Shown: piece after piece, positions 56,412 through 64,000 of the stretch
Position numbering within the stretch: the first letter of the stretch is position 1
Layout: every line of letters starts with the position of its first letter
Assembly (NCBI RefSeq): GCF_002119725.1
Contig: NZ_CP021109.1
Span: 496,001-560,000 of the forward strand
Direction: 5' to 3'
Source: Bordetella genomosp. 9
Lineage (GTDB): Bacteria; Pseudomonadota; Gammaproteobacteria; Burkholderiales; Burkholderiaceae_B
DNA: 64,000 nt
Notes under the pieces: generated by a model
Database searches by the model: none
What the model saw: the letters and a program-made list of their open reading frames with translations, nothing else
What the model was told of the DNA's origin: nothing
Position numbers and translations under genes: made by a program

Positions 56412-58019
56412 TTATTTGCTTATGACCATTTCGGCGGCGGGGGGAAGCCGATTGTCCTGGGCCTGCTCCGAGGCGGGCGGCTGCAGCGCCTGCGGGTCGC
56501 CGCCTCCCACGGCTTTGTAGACGGCGATCAGGCGCTGAAATACGCGGTGGTTGCTGTCCGCCAGGTCCCGGCGCGCCTGCAGCCATGTGCGTTCGGCGTC
56601 CAGCTGCACCAGGAAGTCGGTCAGGCCGCCGGCATAGCGCGCCTTCGCCAGCTCGTAGGCCTGACCGCTGGCCCGGGCTTTGGTGCGCAGTTCGCTGTTG
56701 CGGGTTCGCTCCGCGGCGTAGCCGGTGAGCGCGTCGTCGACCTCCTGCCAGGCCTTGAGCACGGTCTGCTGGTAGGCGACCGCAGCCTCCTGCTGCTGCA
56801 GCGAGCGCAGTTCGATGACGGCGCGCCTGCGTCCCTGGTCGAACAGCGGCAGGGACAGCGACGGGCCGATGCTCCACGTCCGCGTGCCCCATTCGCCGAA
56901 GCGGGAGCCCTTGAAGGATTCGTAGCCGAAGCTGGCGCCCAGCGTGATGCGCGGATAGAGGTCCGCCACGGCGACGCCGATGTCCGCGGTGGCGGCATGC
57001 AGCCGCGCTTCGGCGGCGCGGATGTCGGGACGGCGGCGGGCCGCTTCAGACGGCAGCCCCAGCGCCAGATCGGGCAGATGGGCGGGCAAGGCTTCCAGCG
57101 ATGAATCGGCGCGCGCGGCAAGCAGGCTGTCCAAGTCTCCGGGCCGGGCATCGACGAGCAGGCCGATCTGATTCATCAACGCCGCCTCGCTGGCTTGCAG
57201 AGCGGGCGCACGGGCCTGCAGGTCCGCCAGCAGCGATTGCTGGCGGGCCACGTCAAGATCGTCGATGAGGCCGCCGCGCGCCCTGGCGCGCAGCAAGTCG
57301 AGGCCGTCACGCGCGGCCGCGATGTCCTGGCGGGTCAGCGCGCGCTGCTGCTGCGTCAGCCGCAATTCGAAATAGTCGCGCGCCAGTTCGCTCGCCACGG
57401 CCAGCCGCGTCTGGTCGAACAGTGCTCCCGCGTCGTCGACACTGGCGTCGGCGGACTCGATGGACCGGCGCACGCGGCCCCACAGGTCCGGCTCCCAGGA
57501 GGCGTCGAATCCGCCCTGGTACAGGTTGAAGGGTTCGCTGAGTACGGAGATCAGCGCTTCGCGGTTGGCGGGCGCGACGGCATCGGCCAGGCGCGTGCCG
57601 GCCGCATATTCGCTTTGCCGTTGGCGGTTGATGGCGCCCGTGGCGTCCAGCGTGGGGCCGCGCTGGGCGGCCACCGTCATGCGCTGCATCCGGGCTTGTG
57701 CGAAGCGCAGGGCGGCGGTGCGCAGGTCCGGGCTGCCCTGTGCCGCGCGGTCCTGCAGGTCGTTCAGGACGGGGTCGTCGAACGAGGTCCACCAGCGATC
57801 GGACAGCGGGCGGCTCGCCGTGGCGCCAACTGCGCCGGCGCGTCCGCCATCGCCGCTGCGCCATTCCTCCCATCCGGATGGCGCCGCGGTGGCGGGCGGC
57901 TGGTAGTCCGGTCCGACGGCGGCGCAGCCGGCCAGCACCGCGACGAGCAGCGGCAGCGCAAAGCCTGCCGCGCGACGGTGACGCCGGGATGCGAAGAAGG
58001 AAGCGGTAGTGATCGGCAC
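56412..58019 (-). CDS. NodT/OprM-type outer-membrane efflux lipoprotein
   Basis: TolC-like channel of 535 residues that forms the outer-membrane exit of the adjacent exporter. A lipoprotein signal ends LLVAVLAGCAAVGPDYQPP, with the acylated cysteine at residue 32. Two OEP repeat domains follow, with the characteristic ARRRPDIRAAEARLHAATADIGVAVADLYPRI segment. The start is GTG 58017-58019 with a GAGGA upstream, 10 bases after the permease stop. E. coli ybhGFSR lacks such a gene, so the operon here carries its own channel. Confidence 0.9.
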   Translation of the reverse strand: MPITTASFFASRRHRRAAGFALPLLVAVLAGCAAVGPDYQPPATAAPSGWEEWRSGDGGRAGAVGATASRPLSDRWWTSFDDPVLNDLQDRAAQGSPDLRTAALRFAQARMQRMTVAAQRGPTLDATGAINRQRQSEYAAGTRLADAVAPANREALISVLSEPFNLYQGGFDASWEPDLWGRVRRSIESADASVDDAGALFDQTRLAVASELARDYFELRLTQQQRALTRQDIAAARDGLDLLRARARGGLIDDLDVARQQSLLADLQARAPALQASEAALMNQIGLLVDARPGDLDSLLAARADSSLEALPAHLPDLALGLPSEAARRRPDIRAAEARLHAATADIGVAVADLYPRITLGASFGYESFKGSRFGEWGTRTWSIGPSLSLPLFDQGRRRAVIELRSLQQQEAAVAYQQTVLKAWQEVDDALTGYAAERTRNSELRTKARASGQAYELAKARYAGGLTDFLVQLDAERTWLQARRDLADSNHRVFQRLIAVYKAVGGGDPQALQPPASEQAQDNRLPPAAEMVISK

Positions 58020-58029
58020 GTCGGAATCC

Positions 58030-59166
58030 TCACGCGAGACGATGACGAAACAGCCAGGCCGCGAGCGGCAGGGTGATGGCGGCGATGCACGCGAAGGGCA
58101 CCAGGTCGCTCCAGATGTCGGCAAGGCCGGCGCCTTCCAGATAGACGCTGCGCACCAGGTCCACGGCGAAGCGCAATGGGTTGGCATACGTGGCAAGCTG
58201 GAACGCGAAGGGCATGTTCCGCACGGGCGTTGCCAATCCGGACAGCAGCACCAGCGGCATGAGCAGCACGAAGGTGTAAAGCATGGCTTGCTGCATCGTC
58301 GCCGACAGGGCCGAGATGGAAAGCCCAAGTCCCACGATCGCGATGGTGAAGAGCAGCAGGCCGGCGAACAGCACCAGGACGCCGCCCATCATGGGGATCC
58401 GGAACCAGAACAGCGCGACGATCAGGATCAGGCCGGATTGCAGCAGGCCGATGACGATGGATGGCAAGGCTTTGCCGAGCAGGATCGCGCCGGGCCGGTA
58501 GGGCGTTACCAGCAGTTGGTCGAAAGTGCCTTGTTCGCGCTCGCGCGCGACGGACAGCGCAGCCAGTGTCATGGTTTGGATCATGCTCAGCGTGGCGATG
58601 AGCCCCGGCATGATGCTCCAGCGCGTTTCCAGGTTGGGGTTGTACCAGGCGCGCATTTCCACGGCGACCGGCGGCGGCGTGGCGCCGGGGAGCGTGGCGT
58701 TATAGGCGCCGACAATGTCGCGGATCTGGCCGGCCGCGGTGCCGGCCGTGGTGGAGTTGCGGCCGTCCAGAATCAATTGCAGCGGCGCGGCCTGGCCGGC
58801 GGACAGGGCGCGTTCGAAGTCGCCGTCGAAATGCAGCACCAGCAAGGCTTCGCCGGCATCGATCACGCGCGGAATCTCATCCACGCCGCGCAGCGTGGCG
58901 ACCCGTTCGAATACCCCGGTGCCGTCCAGGCGCGCGAGCAGTTGTGTCGATGCCGCGCCGCCGCTCTGGTCCAGCACCGCGTACGGGACGTGCGTCAGGT
59001 CGTACGTGGCCGCATAGCCGAACAGCAGGCTTTGCAGGATTGCCGGCACGATAAGGATGACGCGGCTGGCCGGGTCCTTCAGAACGGCCAGGAATTCCTT
59101 CAGGCATAGATTTCCCAGCGGCCGCAGGAGGGCGGCTATGCGATCCATCGGGTGTCGTAAGGGCAT
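58030..59166 (-). CDS. ybhR: ABC-2 type exporter permease (YbhR-like)
   Basis: Second membrane subunit of the exporter, 378 residues. One N-terminal helix (about 35-52), a large periplasmic region (about 55-185) and five more helices (about 190-375) are typical of YbhS/YbhR-type ABC-2 permeases. The AREREQGTFDQLLVTPYRPGAILLGKALP loop is the conserved cytoplasmic coupling segment. ATG at 59164-59166 follows GGAGAA. It lies 36 bases downstream of its paralogue and before the outer-membrane lipoprotein gene. Confidence 0.88.
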   Translation of the reverse strand: MPLRHPMDRIAALLRPLGNLCLKEFLAVLKDPASRVILIVPAILQSLLFGYAATYDLTHVPYAVLDQSGGAASTQLLARLDGTGVFERVATLRGVDEIPRVIDAGEALLVLHFDGDFERALSAGQAAPLQLILDGRNSTTAGTAAGQIRDIVGAYNATLPGATPPPVAVEMRAWYNPNLETRWSIMPGLIATLSMIQTMTLAALSVAREREQGTFDQLLVTPYRPGAILLGKALPSIVIGLLQSGLILIVALFWFRIPMMGGVLVLFAGLLLFTIAIVGLGLSISALSATMQQAMLYTFVLLMPLVLLSGLATPVRNMPFAFQLATYANPLRFAVDLVRSVYLEGAGLADIWSDLVPFACIAAITLPLAAWLFRHRLA

Positions 59167-59202
59167 GGCGGGTTCTCCGTGGCGCGTCCGGATCGGGCGG
59201 CG

Positions 59203-60348
59203 TCAGTCCAGCGTCTTGCGCGTCAGGCGGCCGACGGCAAGCAGCAGCGCCACGGCATAGCCGGCCAGGATGGCGCAGTCCTTCGCGATCAGGGGCCAGT
59301 AGTCCCCTGCCAGGAATACCGTCCGGACCAGCTCCATGAAATAGGTCGCGGGCAAGGCATGGCCGATGATGCTTACGATGGCGGGCACGTTGCGCAGGTC
59401 GAAGACGAAGCCCGACAGCATCATCGCGGGCATGAAGCTGGCCAGAATGGCAATCTGGCTCGCCAGGAACTGGTTGCGGGTGACGGCCGATATCAGCAGG
59501 CCGATGCCCAGGGCCACGAGCATGTAAAGCATGGCGCCGGCCAGCAGCGCGGCGAAAGAGCCTTGCAGGGGGACGTCAAACAGCAGCAGCGCTGCCGCCA
59601 GGCAAAGCGCCAGGCCCAGCAGCCCCACGCAGAAGTAAGGAATGATCTTGGCGAGCAGGATTTCGGCGGGCCGCACGGGCGTGACGAACAGCGCCTCCAG
59701 CGTGCCGCGCTCCCATTCGCGGGCCATGACGAGCGCGGTCAGGAAGGTGCCGATCAGCGTCATGATCAGGACAATCAACCCAGGCACCAGATACCACGTG
59801 CTGTCGTTTGCCGCGTTGAACCAGAGCCGGTCGACGACGATCACGCCGGCCGGTGCGGTGGACGCCGCGCGCTCGGCCTGCTTCTGCAGCCAGAGATTGA
59901 CGGCGGCTTGCACGTATCCCCCCACGGCCAAGGCCCGCGTCGGGTCGCTGCCCTGCACGAGCGTCTGCACGCGCGCGTCCCCCGACTGCAGGCGGCGCGG
60001 AAAATCGGCGGGAATGCGCAGCACGGCGTCGGCTTCGTGCGCGTTCATCCGGCGGCGGGCCTCGGCGAACGAAGCCACCGGCTCGCAGGTCAGGTAGGGG
60101 GAGAGCGACAGGCTTGCGAGAAGATCATGCGCCTGTGGCGTCGGATCGTCCATTACGACCAGCACGCGCGCGTTCTTGACGTCGAGCGAGAGCCCGTAGC
60201 CGAAGATCAGGATCAGCGCGATCGGCAGCGCCAGGCCGATCAGCATATTGGCGCGGTCGCGCAAAAGCTGGCGCACCTCCTTGCGCGTCAGGGACACCAG
60301 CCGGCGCCAGAAATCCGCTGCGGGACGACCGCGATGCGTGGCGTTCAT
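59203..60348 (-). CDS. ybhS: ABC-2 type exporter permease (YbhS-like)
   Basis: First membrane subunit, 381 residues, with the same topology as YbhR: a helix at about 33-52, a periplasmic domain and a five-helix C-terminal part. MAREWERGTLEALFVTPVRPAEILLAKIIPY is the conserved coupling loop. The start ATG (60346-60348) overlaps the ATPase stop as ATGA, showing translational coupling. It most closely follows the E. coli ybhF-ybhS-ybhR order. Confidence 0.88.
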   Translation of the reverse strand: MNATHRGRPAADFWRRLVSLTRKEVRQLLRDRANMLIGLALPIALILIFGYGLSLDVKNARVLVVMDDPTPQAHDLLASLSLSPYLTCEPVASFAEARRRMNAHEADAVLRIPADFPRRLQSGDARVQTLVQGSDPTRALAVGGYVQAAVNLWLQKQAERAASTAPAGVIVVDRLWFNAANDSTWYLVPGLIVLIMTLIGTFLTALVMAREWERGTLEALFVTPVRPAEILLAKIIPYFCVGLLGLALCLAAALLLFDVPLQGSFAALLAGAMLYMLVALGIGLLISAVTRNQFLASQIAILASFMPAMMLSGFVFDLRNVPAIVSIIGHALPATYFMELVRTVFLAGDYWPLIAKDCAILAGYAVALLLAVGRLTRKTLD

Positions 60349-62279
60349 GGGGACGTCTCCGCGGCCGGCCGCATCGCGCCCGCCTGTCCGGATGGCGCCG
60401 CGTTGCCCGCCTGGCCGTTCATGCGGCTGCGTCCGTGTTCGACGATGCCGATGAAGGCCTCTTCCATCGTCATGCGGCGCTCGGGCGTGGCGCCGGCCTG
60501 CGCGCGCACCGCCGCGGGAGTTCCCAGCGCCAGCAGCTGGCCCGCATCCTGGATGACGATGCGGTCGCAGTACTCGGCTTCCTCCATGAAATGCGTGGTG
60601 ATCACGATGGTGGTGCCCGTATCGGCCAGCGCGGTGATGCGGCGCCAGAAGGCCCGCCGCGCCAGGGGATCCGCCCCGCTGGTCGGCTCGTCCAGGAACA
60701 GGATCTCGGGCTCGTGCAGCAGCCCCACCGCCATGGCAAGCCGTTGCTTGATGCCGCCGGCCAGGCGTCCGGCGGCCTGGTCCAGTTGGCCGCGCAGCGC
60801 GAACTGCTCGGTGACCGCGTCGATACGCGTGCGCAGGCGCGCGCCGTACAGCCCGTAGGCGCCGCCGAAGAAACGCAGGTTTTCCAGCGCGGTCAGGTCG
60901 CCGTACAGGGCGAAGGCCTGCGAGACATAGCCGATGCGCGCGCGCGCCTGCGCCCGCGCGGTGCGCAGATCCATGCCGGCAACGCGGGCGCTGCCTCCGC
61001 TGGCGGGCAGCAGACCGCACAGCATGCGGAAAGTGGTCGTCTTGCCCGCGCCATTGGGCCCCAGCAGGCCGAAGATTTCGCCGCGGGACACGCTGAAAGT
61101 GGTGCGGTCCACCGCGGTGAAGTCGCCGAACTTGCGCACCAGATCCTTGACTTCAATGACGGGCGATGCGGGATCCTGGCCGCCGTTGCGGCCGGCGGTA
61201 GAAGCCGAAGCCAGCGCCGCGTTCGCGGTCTGCGTGGCGGACGCATGCCGCATGGCACTGTCATCCAGTGCATCTGCCGCCATTTCCCGATCTTCGTGGC
61301 CGTGAGGCGACGCCTCGTGCCCGCGCTGTGCATCCGCAGCCCGCATGCGCAGCAGCATCATGAAACCATCTTCCAGCCGCGCCGGCGACGGCTCCGCGTT
61401 GGCGGCATCCTCGCCCAACGCCGCGATATCGGCGCCGGGACGCAGAATGAAACGCACGTCGCCGCCCCGCGGCACGGCATCGACGACGAGGTCCGCGCGG
61501 TCCAACAGGCGTGCCTGACGGCGGCGCGGCGCCTCATCGGGCGCGGGCGCGACGACATAGCAGAGCCCCTGGGCATGCGCCGAGATCTCGGCCGGCGTGC
61601 CTTGCGCGAGCAGTCTGCCTTCATGCAGTACGTGCACCTGCGCGCAACGCTCCGCTTCATCCAGGTAGGCGGTCGCCACAAGCACGGTCAGGGTCTCGTC
61701 CCGCACCATGCGGTCGATGATCTCCCACAATTCCCGGCGCGAAAGCGGGTCCACGCCCACCGTCGGCTCGTCCAGCAGCAGCAGATCGGGCGATCGCACC
61801 AGCGTGCAGGCCAGTCCCAGCTTCTGTTTCATCCCGCCGGAAAGCTTGCCGGCCAGGCGCCCGGTGAAGCGGGTCAGGTCGGTCATCTCCAGCAAGCGCG
61901 CATACCGTTCGCGGCGCCCGTCCATCGGCACGCCATGCAGGTCGGCGTACAGGTCCAGGTTTTCGTGCACGCTCAGGTCGGCGTACAGACCGAAGCGCTG
62001 CGGCATGTAACTGATGCGGTTTTGCACGGCCTGGGGGTCGCGGCCGGCGTCATGGCCCAGCACCTGTAGATCCCCTTCGTCGGCCCGCATGAGTCCCGCG
62101 ATCAGGCGAAGAAACGTCGTCTTGCCCGCGCCGTCCGGCCCCACCAGCGCCGTGACGGTTCCGCGTCCCGCCTGCAGCGTGACGCCGCGCAGGGCCTGCA
62201 CGATCCGCTTGGGCGCCTTGACTTGAAAGCGCTTGCCGACGTCGCGCGCCATGACGGCCACGCCGCTGTCCCGGTCCAT
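60345..62279 (-). CDS. ybhF: ABC exporter ATPase with two fused nucleotide-binding domains (YbhF-like)
   Basis: Energises the exporter. The 644 residues contain two ATPase domains. The first (about 10-240) has VGPDGAGKTT, signature LSGGMKQKLG and LLLLDEPTVGVDP. The second (about 375-600) has LGPNGAGKTTT, signature LAGGIKQRLA and LFLDEPTSGADP. A charged His/Asp/Ala-rich linker of about 70 residues joins them and is longer than in E. coli YbhF (578 residues). The second signature has Ala in place of the usual Ser, as in other YbhF-like second domains. ATG 62277-62279 overlaps the ybhG stop (TGATG); an in-frame GTG lies one codon earlier. Confidence 0.9.
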   Translation of the reverse strand: MDRDSGVAVMARDVGKRFQVKAPKRIVQALRGVTLQAGRGTVTALVGPDGAGKTTFLRLIAGLMRADEGDLQVLGHDAGRDPQAVQNRISYMPQRFGLYADLSVHENLDLYADLHGVPMDGRRERYARLLEMTDLTRFTGRLAGKLSGGMKQKLGLACTLVRSPDLLLLDEPTVGVDPLSRRELWEIIDRMVRDETLTVLVATAYLDEAERCAQVHVLHEGRLLAQGTPAEISAHAQGLCYVVAPAPDEAPRRRQARLLDRADLVVDAVPRGGDVRFILRPGADIAALGEDAANAEPSPARLEDGFMMLLRMRAADAQRGHEASPHGHEDREMAADALDDSAMRHASATQTANAALASASTAGRNGGQDPASPVIEVKDLVRKFGDFTAVDRTTFSVSRGEIFGLLGPNGAGKTTTFRMLCGLLPASGGSARVAGMDLRTARAQARARIGYVSQAFALYGDLTALENLRFFGGAYGLYGARLRTRIDAVTEQFALRGQLDQAAGRLAGGIKQRLAMAVGLLHEPEILFLDEPTSGADPLARRAFWRRITALADTGTTIVITTHFMEEAEYCDRIVIQDAGQLLALGTPAAVRAQAGATPERRMTMEEAFIGIVEHGRSRMNGQAGNAAPSGQAGAMRPAAETSP

Positions 62280-63289
62280 CACGCGGGGGCGCGCCCGGAT
62301 GGCGGCAGCTCGATGCGCACCGTGGCCGGCATGCCAAGGCGCAGCCGGTCCTGCGGATCGTCGACCAGCACGCGGATCTCATAGACGAGGCTTGTGCGCA
62401 GCGTCTCCGTCTGCACGCTCTTGGGCGTGAATTCCGCAACGGACGAGATATAGCCAACCTTGCCATCGATCGGCTCGTCAGGATGGCTGTCGGTGTAGAC
62501 GCGCGCGGCCATGCCCATGCGGATGCGGCCCAGGTCGGGCTCGTCGATATAGGCGCGGACCCACTTGGGATCGCGGATCGCCAGCGTGTACACCGGCCGC
62601 TGGGGCGACGCCATGTCGCCCGGTTCCAGCAGCCTGGCCCGCACGACCGCGTCGCGCGGCGCCCTGAGTTCGGCCAGATCCAGCCGGTGCTGCAGCAGCG
62701 CCGCCTGCGAACGCGCCGCTTCGAGCGCAGCCGCGGCTTCGGCAATGTCCTCCTTCCTTGGCCCCACGCGCGCCAGACGCAGTTCCTGTTGACGGCTTTC
62801 CAGTTGCGCCTGGGCGACCCGCAAACGCGCGGCCGCGCTGTCCAGATCTTCCTGGCTGACGGCGCGTCCCGCCGTGCCGCCCGCAACCGCGCGCAGGCGC
62901 TTCAATTGCCGGGCAGCCAGGTCGGCGTCCGCCTGGGCCGCGGCCACCTGCGCCTGCGCCTGCTGGATTTCCTCGGGCCGCGTGCCGTTGCGCAGGCGCA
63001 GCAGCGACTGCTCGCGCATGTCGACATCGGCCCGGGCTTGCGCCAGTTGCAGCGCCAGCGTCCGGGTGTCGAGCCGCGCCAGCACCTGGCCGGCGCGCAC
63101 GGCGTCGCCTTCTTCGACACGCATTTCGGCGATGCGGTCGCTGCCGTCGAAGGCCAGGGAGATCTGACGGATGTCCACGTTGCCGTATAGCGTCAACCGG
63201 TTCGGGTCCGTGCTGGGACGATGCAGTATCCAGCCCGTCAAAGCGATGGCGGCCACAACCACGGCCACGACAAGGATTTTCTTCTTCAT
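62279..63289 (-). CDS. ybhG: Membrane fusion protein (HlyD family, YbhG-like)
   Basis: Periplasmic adaptor linking the ABC permeases to the outer-membrane channel. The 336 residues have an N-terminal anchor (about 5-22, MKKKILVVAVVVAAIAL). A lipoyl/barrel-sandwich segment DRIAEMRVEEGDAVRAGQVLARLDT follows, then a long coiled coil (about 70-195) rich in Gln/Ala/Arg, and a beta-barrel region with SPQRPVYTLAIRDPKWVRAYIDE. ATG at 63287-63289 gives the family-standard start; the frame is also open to 63364. It is the first gene of the operon. Confidence 0.9.
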   Translation of the reverse strand: MKKKILVVAVVVAAIALTGWILHRPSTDPNRLTLYGNVDIRQISLAFDGSDRIAEMRVEEGDAVRAGQVLARLDTRTLALQLAQARADVDMREQSLLRLRNGTRPEEIQQAQAQVAAAQADADLAARQLKRLRAVAGGTAGRAVSQEDLDSAAARLRVAQAQLESRQQELRLARVGPRKEDIAEAAAALEAARSQAALLQHRLDLAELRAPRDAVVRARLLEPGDMASPQRPVYTLAIRDPKWVRAYIDEPDLGRIRMGMAARVYTDSHPDEPIDGKVGYISSVAEFTPKSVQTETLRTSLVYEIRVLVDDPQDRLRLGMPATVRIELPPSGRAPA

Positions 63290-63370
63290 GGTGGAAGGCG
63301 GAAAAAGCCGCTCCAGCGCCATCTTGGCGGCGGATGGGGCCGTTGAAACGGGAACCGCATGCAAAGGCGG

Positions 63371-63405
63371 TTTTACTATAAATCAAATTTGAATTTGAAT
63401 TAAAC
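63371..63405. promoter_or_regulatory. AT-rich operator/promoter between cecR-like and ybhG
   Basis: The divergent gap holds a sharply AT-rich patch with the perfect palindrome TCAAATTTGA (63383-63392) and overlapping TTTGAATTTGAATT repeats to about 63402. On the minus strand TATAGT (opposite 63373-63378) is a plausible -10 for ybhG. A TetR-type protein encoded alongside would be expected to bind here. Confidence 0.5.
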
Positions 63406-63420
63406 TGAGCGGGTTTTCAC

Positions 63421-64000
63421 ATGTTTCATCGCGGACACGGCCGCGTGGCGCACGCTTGCAGGCGCCGGCTGGGCCGCGTTGCCGCCGCCGCCATGCCGCC
63501 CCGGACGCCCGCCCATGCCTCGATACCCCTACGCGCCCGCGCGGACGGCGAAGCCACGCGCGCCAGCATCATCGAGGCCGCCGGCCAGTTGTTCGCCGAG
63601 CGCGGCTATGCCGATACCACCAGCAAAGCCATCTGCGAACGCGCGCGCACCAACATCGCGGCCGTGAACTATCACTTCGGCAGCCGCGACGACCTGTACC
63701 TGGCGTTGCTGCGCGAAGTCCACACGCATGTGATGGGCATGCCCTTCCTGCGCGAAATCGCAGCCAGCCGGCGTCCGGCGGAAGAAAAACTGCGGCTGTT
63801 CCTGCAGGGGCTGGTCGAGGCGATCGTGGACAGCGGCAGCTGGCACACCCGCTTGTGGGCGCGCGAGATCCTGTCGCCTTCGCCGCTGCTGTCGCGGGTC
63901 ATGCGGGAGGAGGCGCTGCCGAAATTCCAGGTGCTGAGCGGCATCGTCTCGCAAATCACCGGCCTGGCGCCCGGCACGCCCGCGCTGACCTGTTGCTCGC
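63421..64000 (+). CDS. TetR-family regulator, CecR-like (runs off the window)
   Basis: Incomplete at the right edge; no stop within the window. From ATG 63421, or more conservatively ATG 63493, the frame reads a TetR helix-turn-helix: ATRASIIEAAGQLFAERGYADTTSKAICERARTNIAAVNYHFGSRDDLY. The NIAAVNYHFGS recognition segment closely resembles E. coli CecR (YbiH), which represses the ybhGFSR operon. The divergent position next to ybhG supports the same role. The sequence before about 63540 is Arg/Pro/Ala-rich and not part of the fold, so the shorter start is possible. The ligand domain follows (EEKLRLFLQGLVEAIVDSG). Confidence 0.85.
   Translation, partial: MFHRGHGRVAHACRRRLGRVAAAAMPPRTPAHASIPLRARADGEATRASIIEAAGQLFAERGYADTTSKAICERARTNIAAVNYHFGSRDDLYLALLREVHTHVMGMPFLREIAASRRPAEEKLRLFLQGLVEAIVDSGSWHTRLWAREILSPSPLLSRVMREEALPKFQVLSGIVSQITGLAPGTPALTCCS

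Overview
The window is a GC-rich stretch of a betaproteobacterial chromosome. Gene families, gene order and codon use fit the Alcaligenaceae, most likely an environmental Bordetella or an Achromobacter relative; this is inferred from content, as there is no rRNA to confirm it. Nearly all of it is ordinary core or metabolic genome. I see no insertion sequence, prophage, CRISPR array or origin.

Layout. (1) 1-6222: the tail of an unknown gene, then tamA-tamB (autotransporter/outer-membrane assembly) and dcd. (2) 6252-11497: a GNAT acetyltransferase (minus), a large PLP decarboxylase of the arginine/lysine/ornithine family, a HI0933-type flavoprotein and a ZIP metal transporter. (3) 11608-16527: a tandem glycine riboswitch driving gcvT-gcvH-gcvP (glycine cleavage), closed by a strong terminator. 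(4) 16548-19130: an accessory locus holding about 41-bp tandem repeats, a 748-residue helical protein of no recognised family with a near-perfect ribosome binding site, and a hairpin. (5) 19140-24225: mmsA and an omega-amino-acid:pyruvate aminotransferase (a likely beta-alanine to acetyl-CoA route), divergent from a MocR-type regulator, then a small HbpS/GlcG-like protein. (6) 24243-26110: thyA-folA (overlapping) and an OsmC-family protein. (7) 26449-30037: coq7, a candidate small RNA with its own promoter and terminator, and a tviB/wbpO-wbpP pair for UDP-GalNAcA. (8) 30104-36177: phosphomannomutase/phosphoglucomutase, a D-2-hydroxyacid dehydrogenase-like flavoprotein, and a response regulator, histidine kinase and PAP2 phosphatase cluster. 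(9) 36142-40921: TRAP transporter dctMQP and uronate dehydrogenase, divergent from a FadR-type GntR regulator (uronic acid uptake and oxidation). (10) 40998-44729: hmgA-fahA (homogentisate breakdown) with a divergent LysR regulator. (11) 44743-52472: mutM, then TPR protein-lolB-ispE-tRNA-Gln-prs-rplY-pth-CPBP protease, a classic betaproteobacterial housekeeping string. (12) 52609-53478: a compositionally foreign GIY-YIG/DUF4357 gene. (13) 53913-56279: ychF and an MFS transporter. (14) 56412-64000: a drug-export operon ybhG-ybhF-ybhS-ybhR plus a NodT-type outer-membrane lipoprotein, divergent from a CecR-type TetR regulator that runs off the window.

The most interesting items are the orphan 748-residue protein with its repeat-bearing leader, and the putative small RNA at about 27354-27517, which shows a CU-rich, anti-Shine-Dalgarno-like loop on a stem. 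Both need database and expression checks; neither function is proven here.
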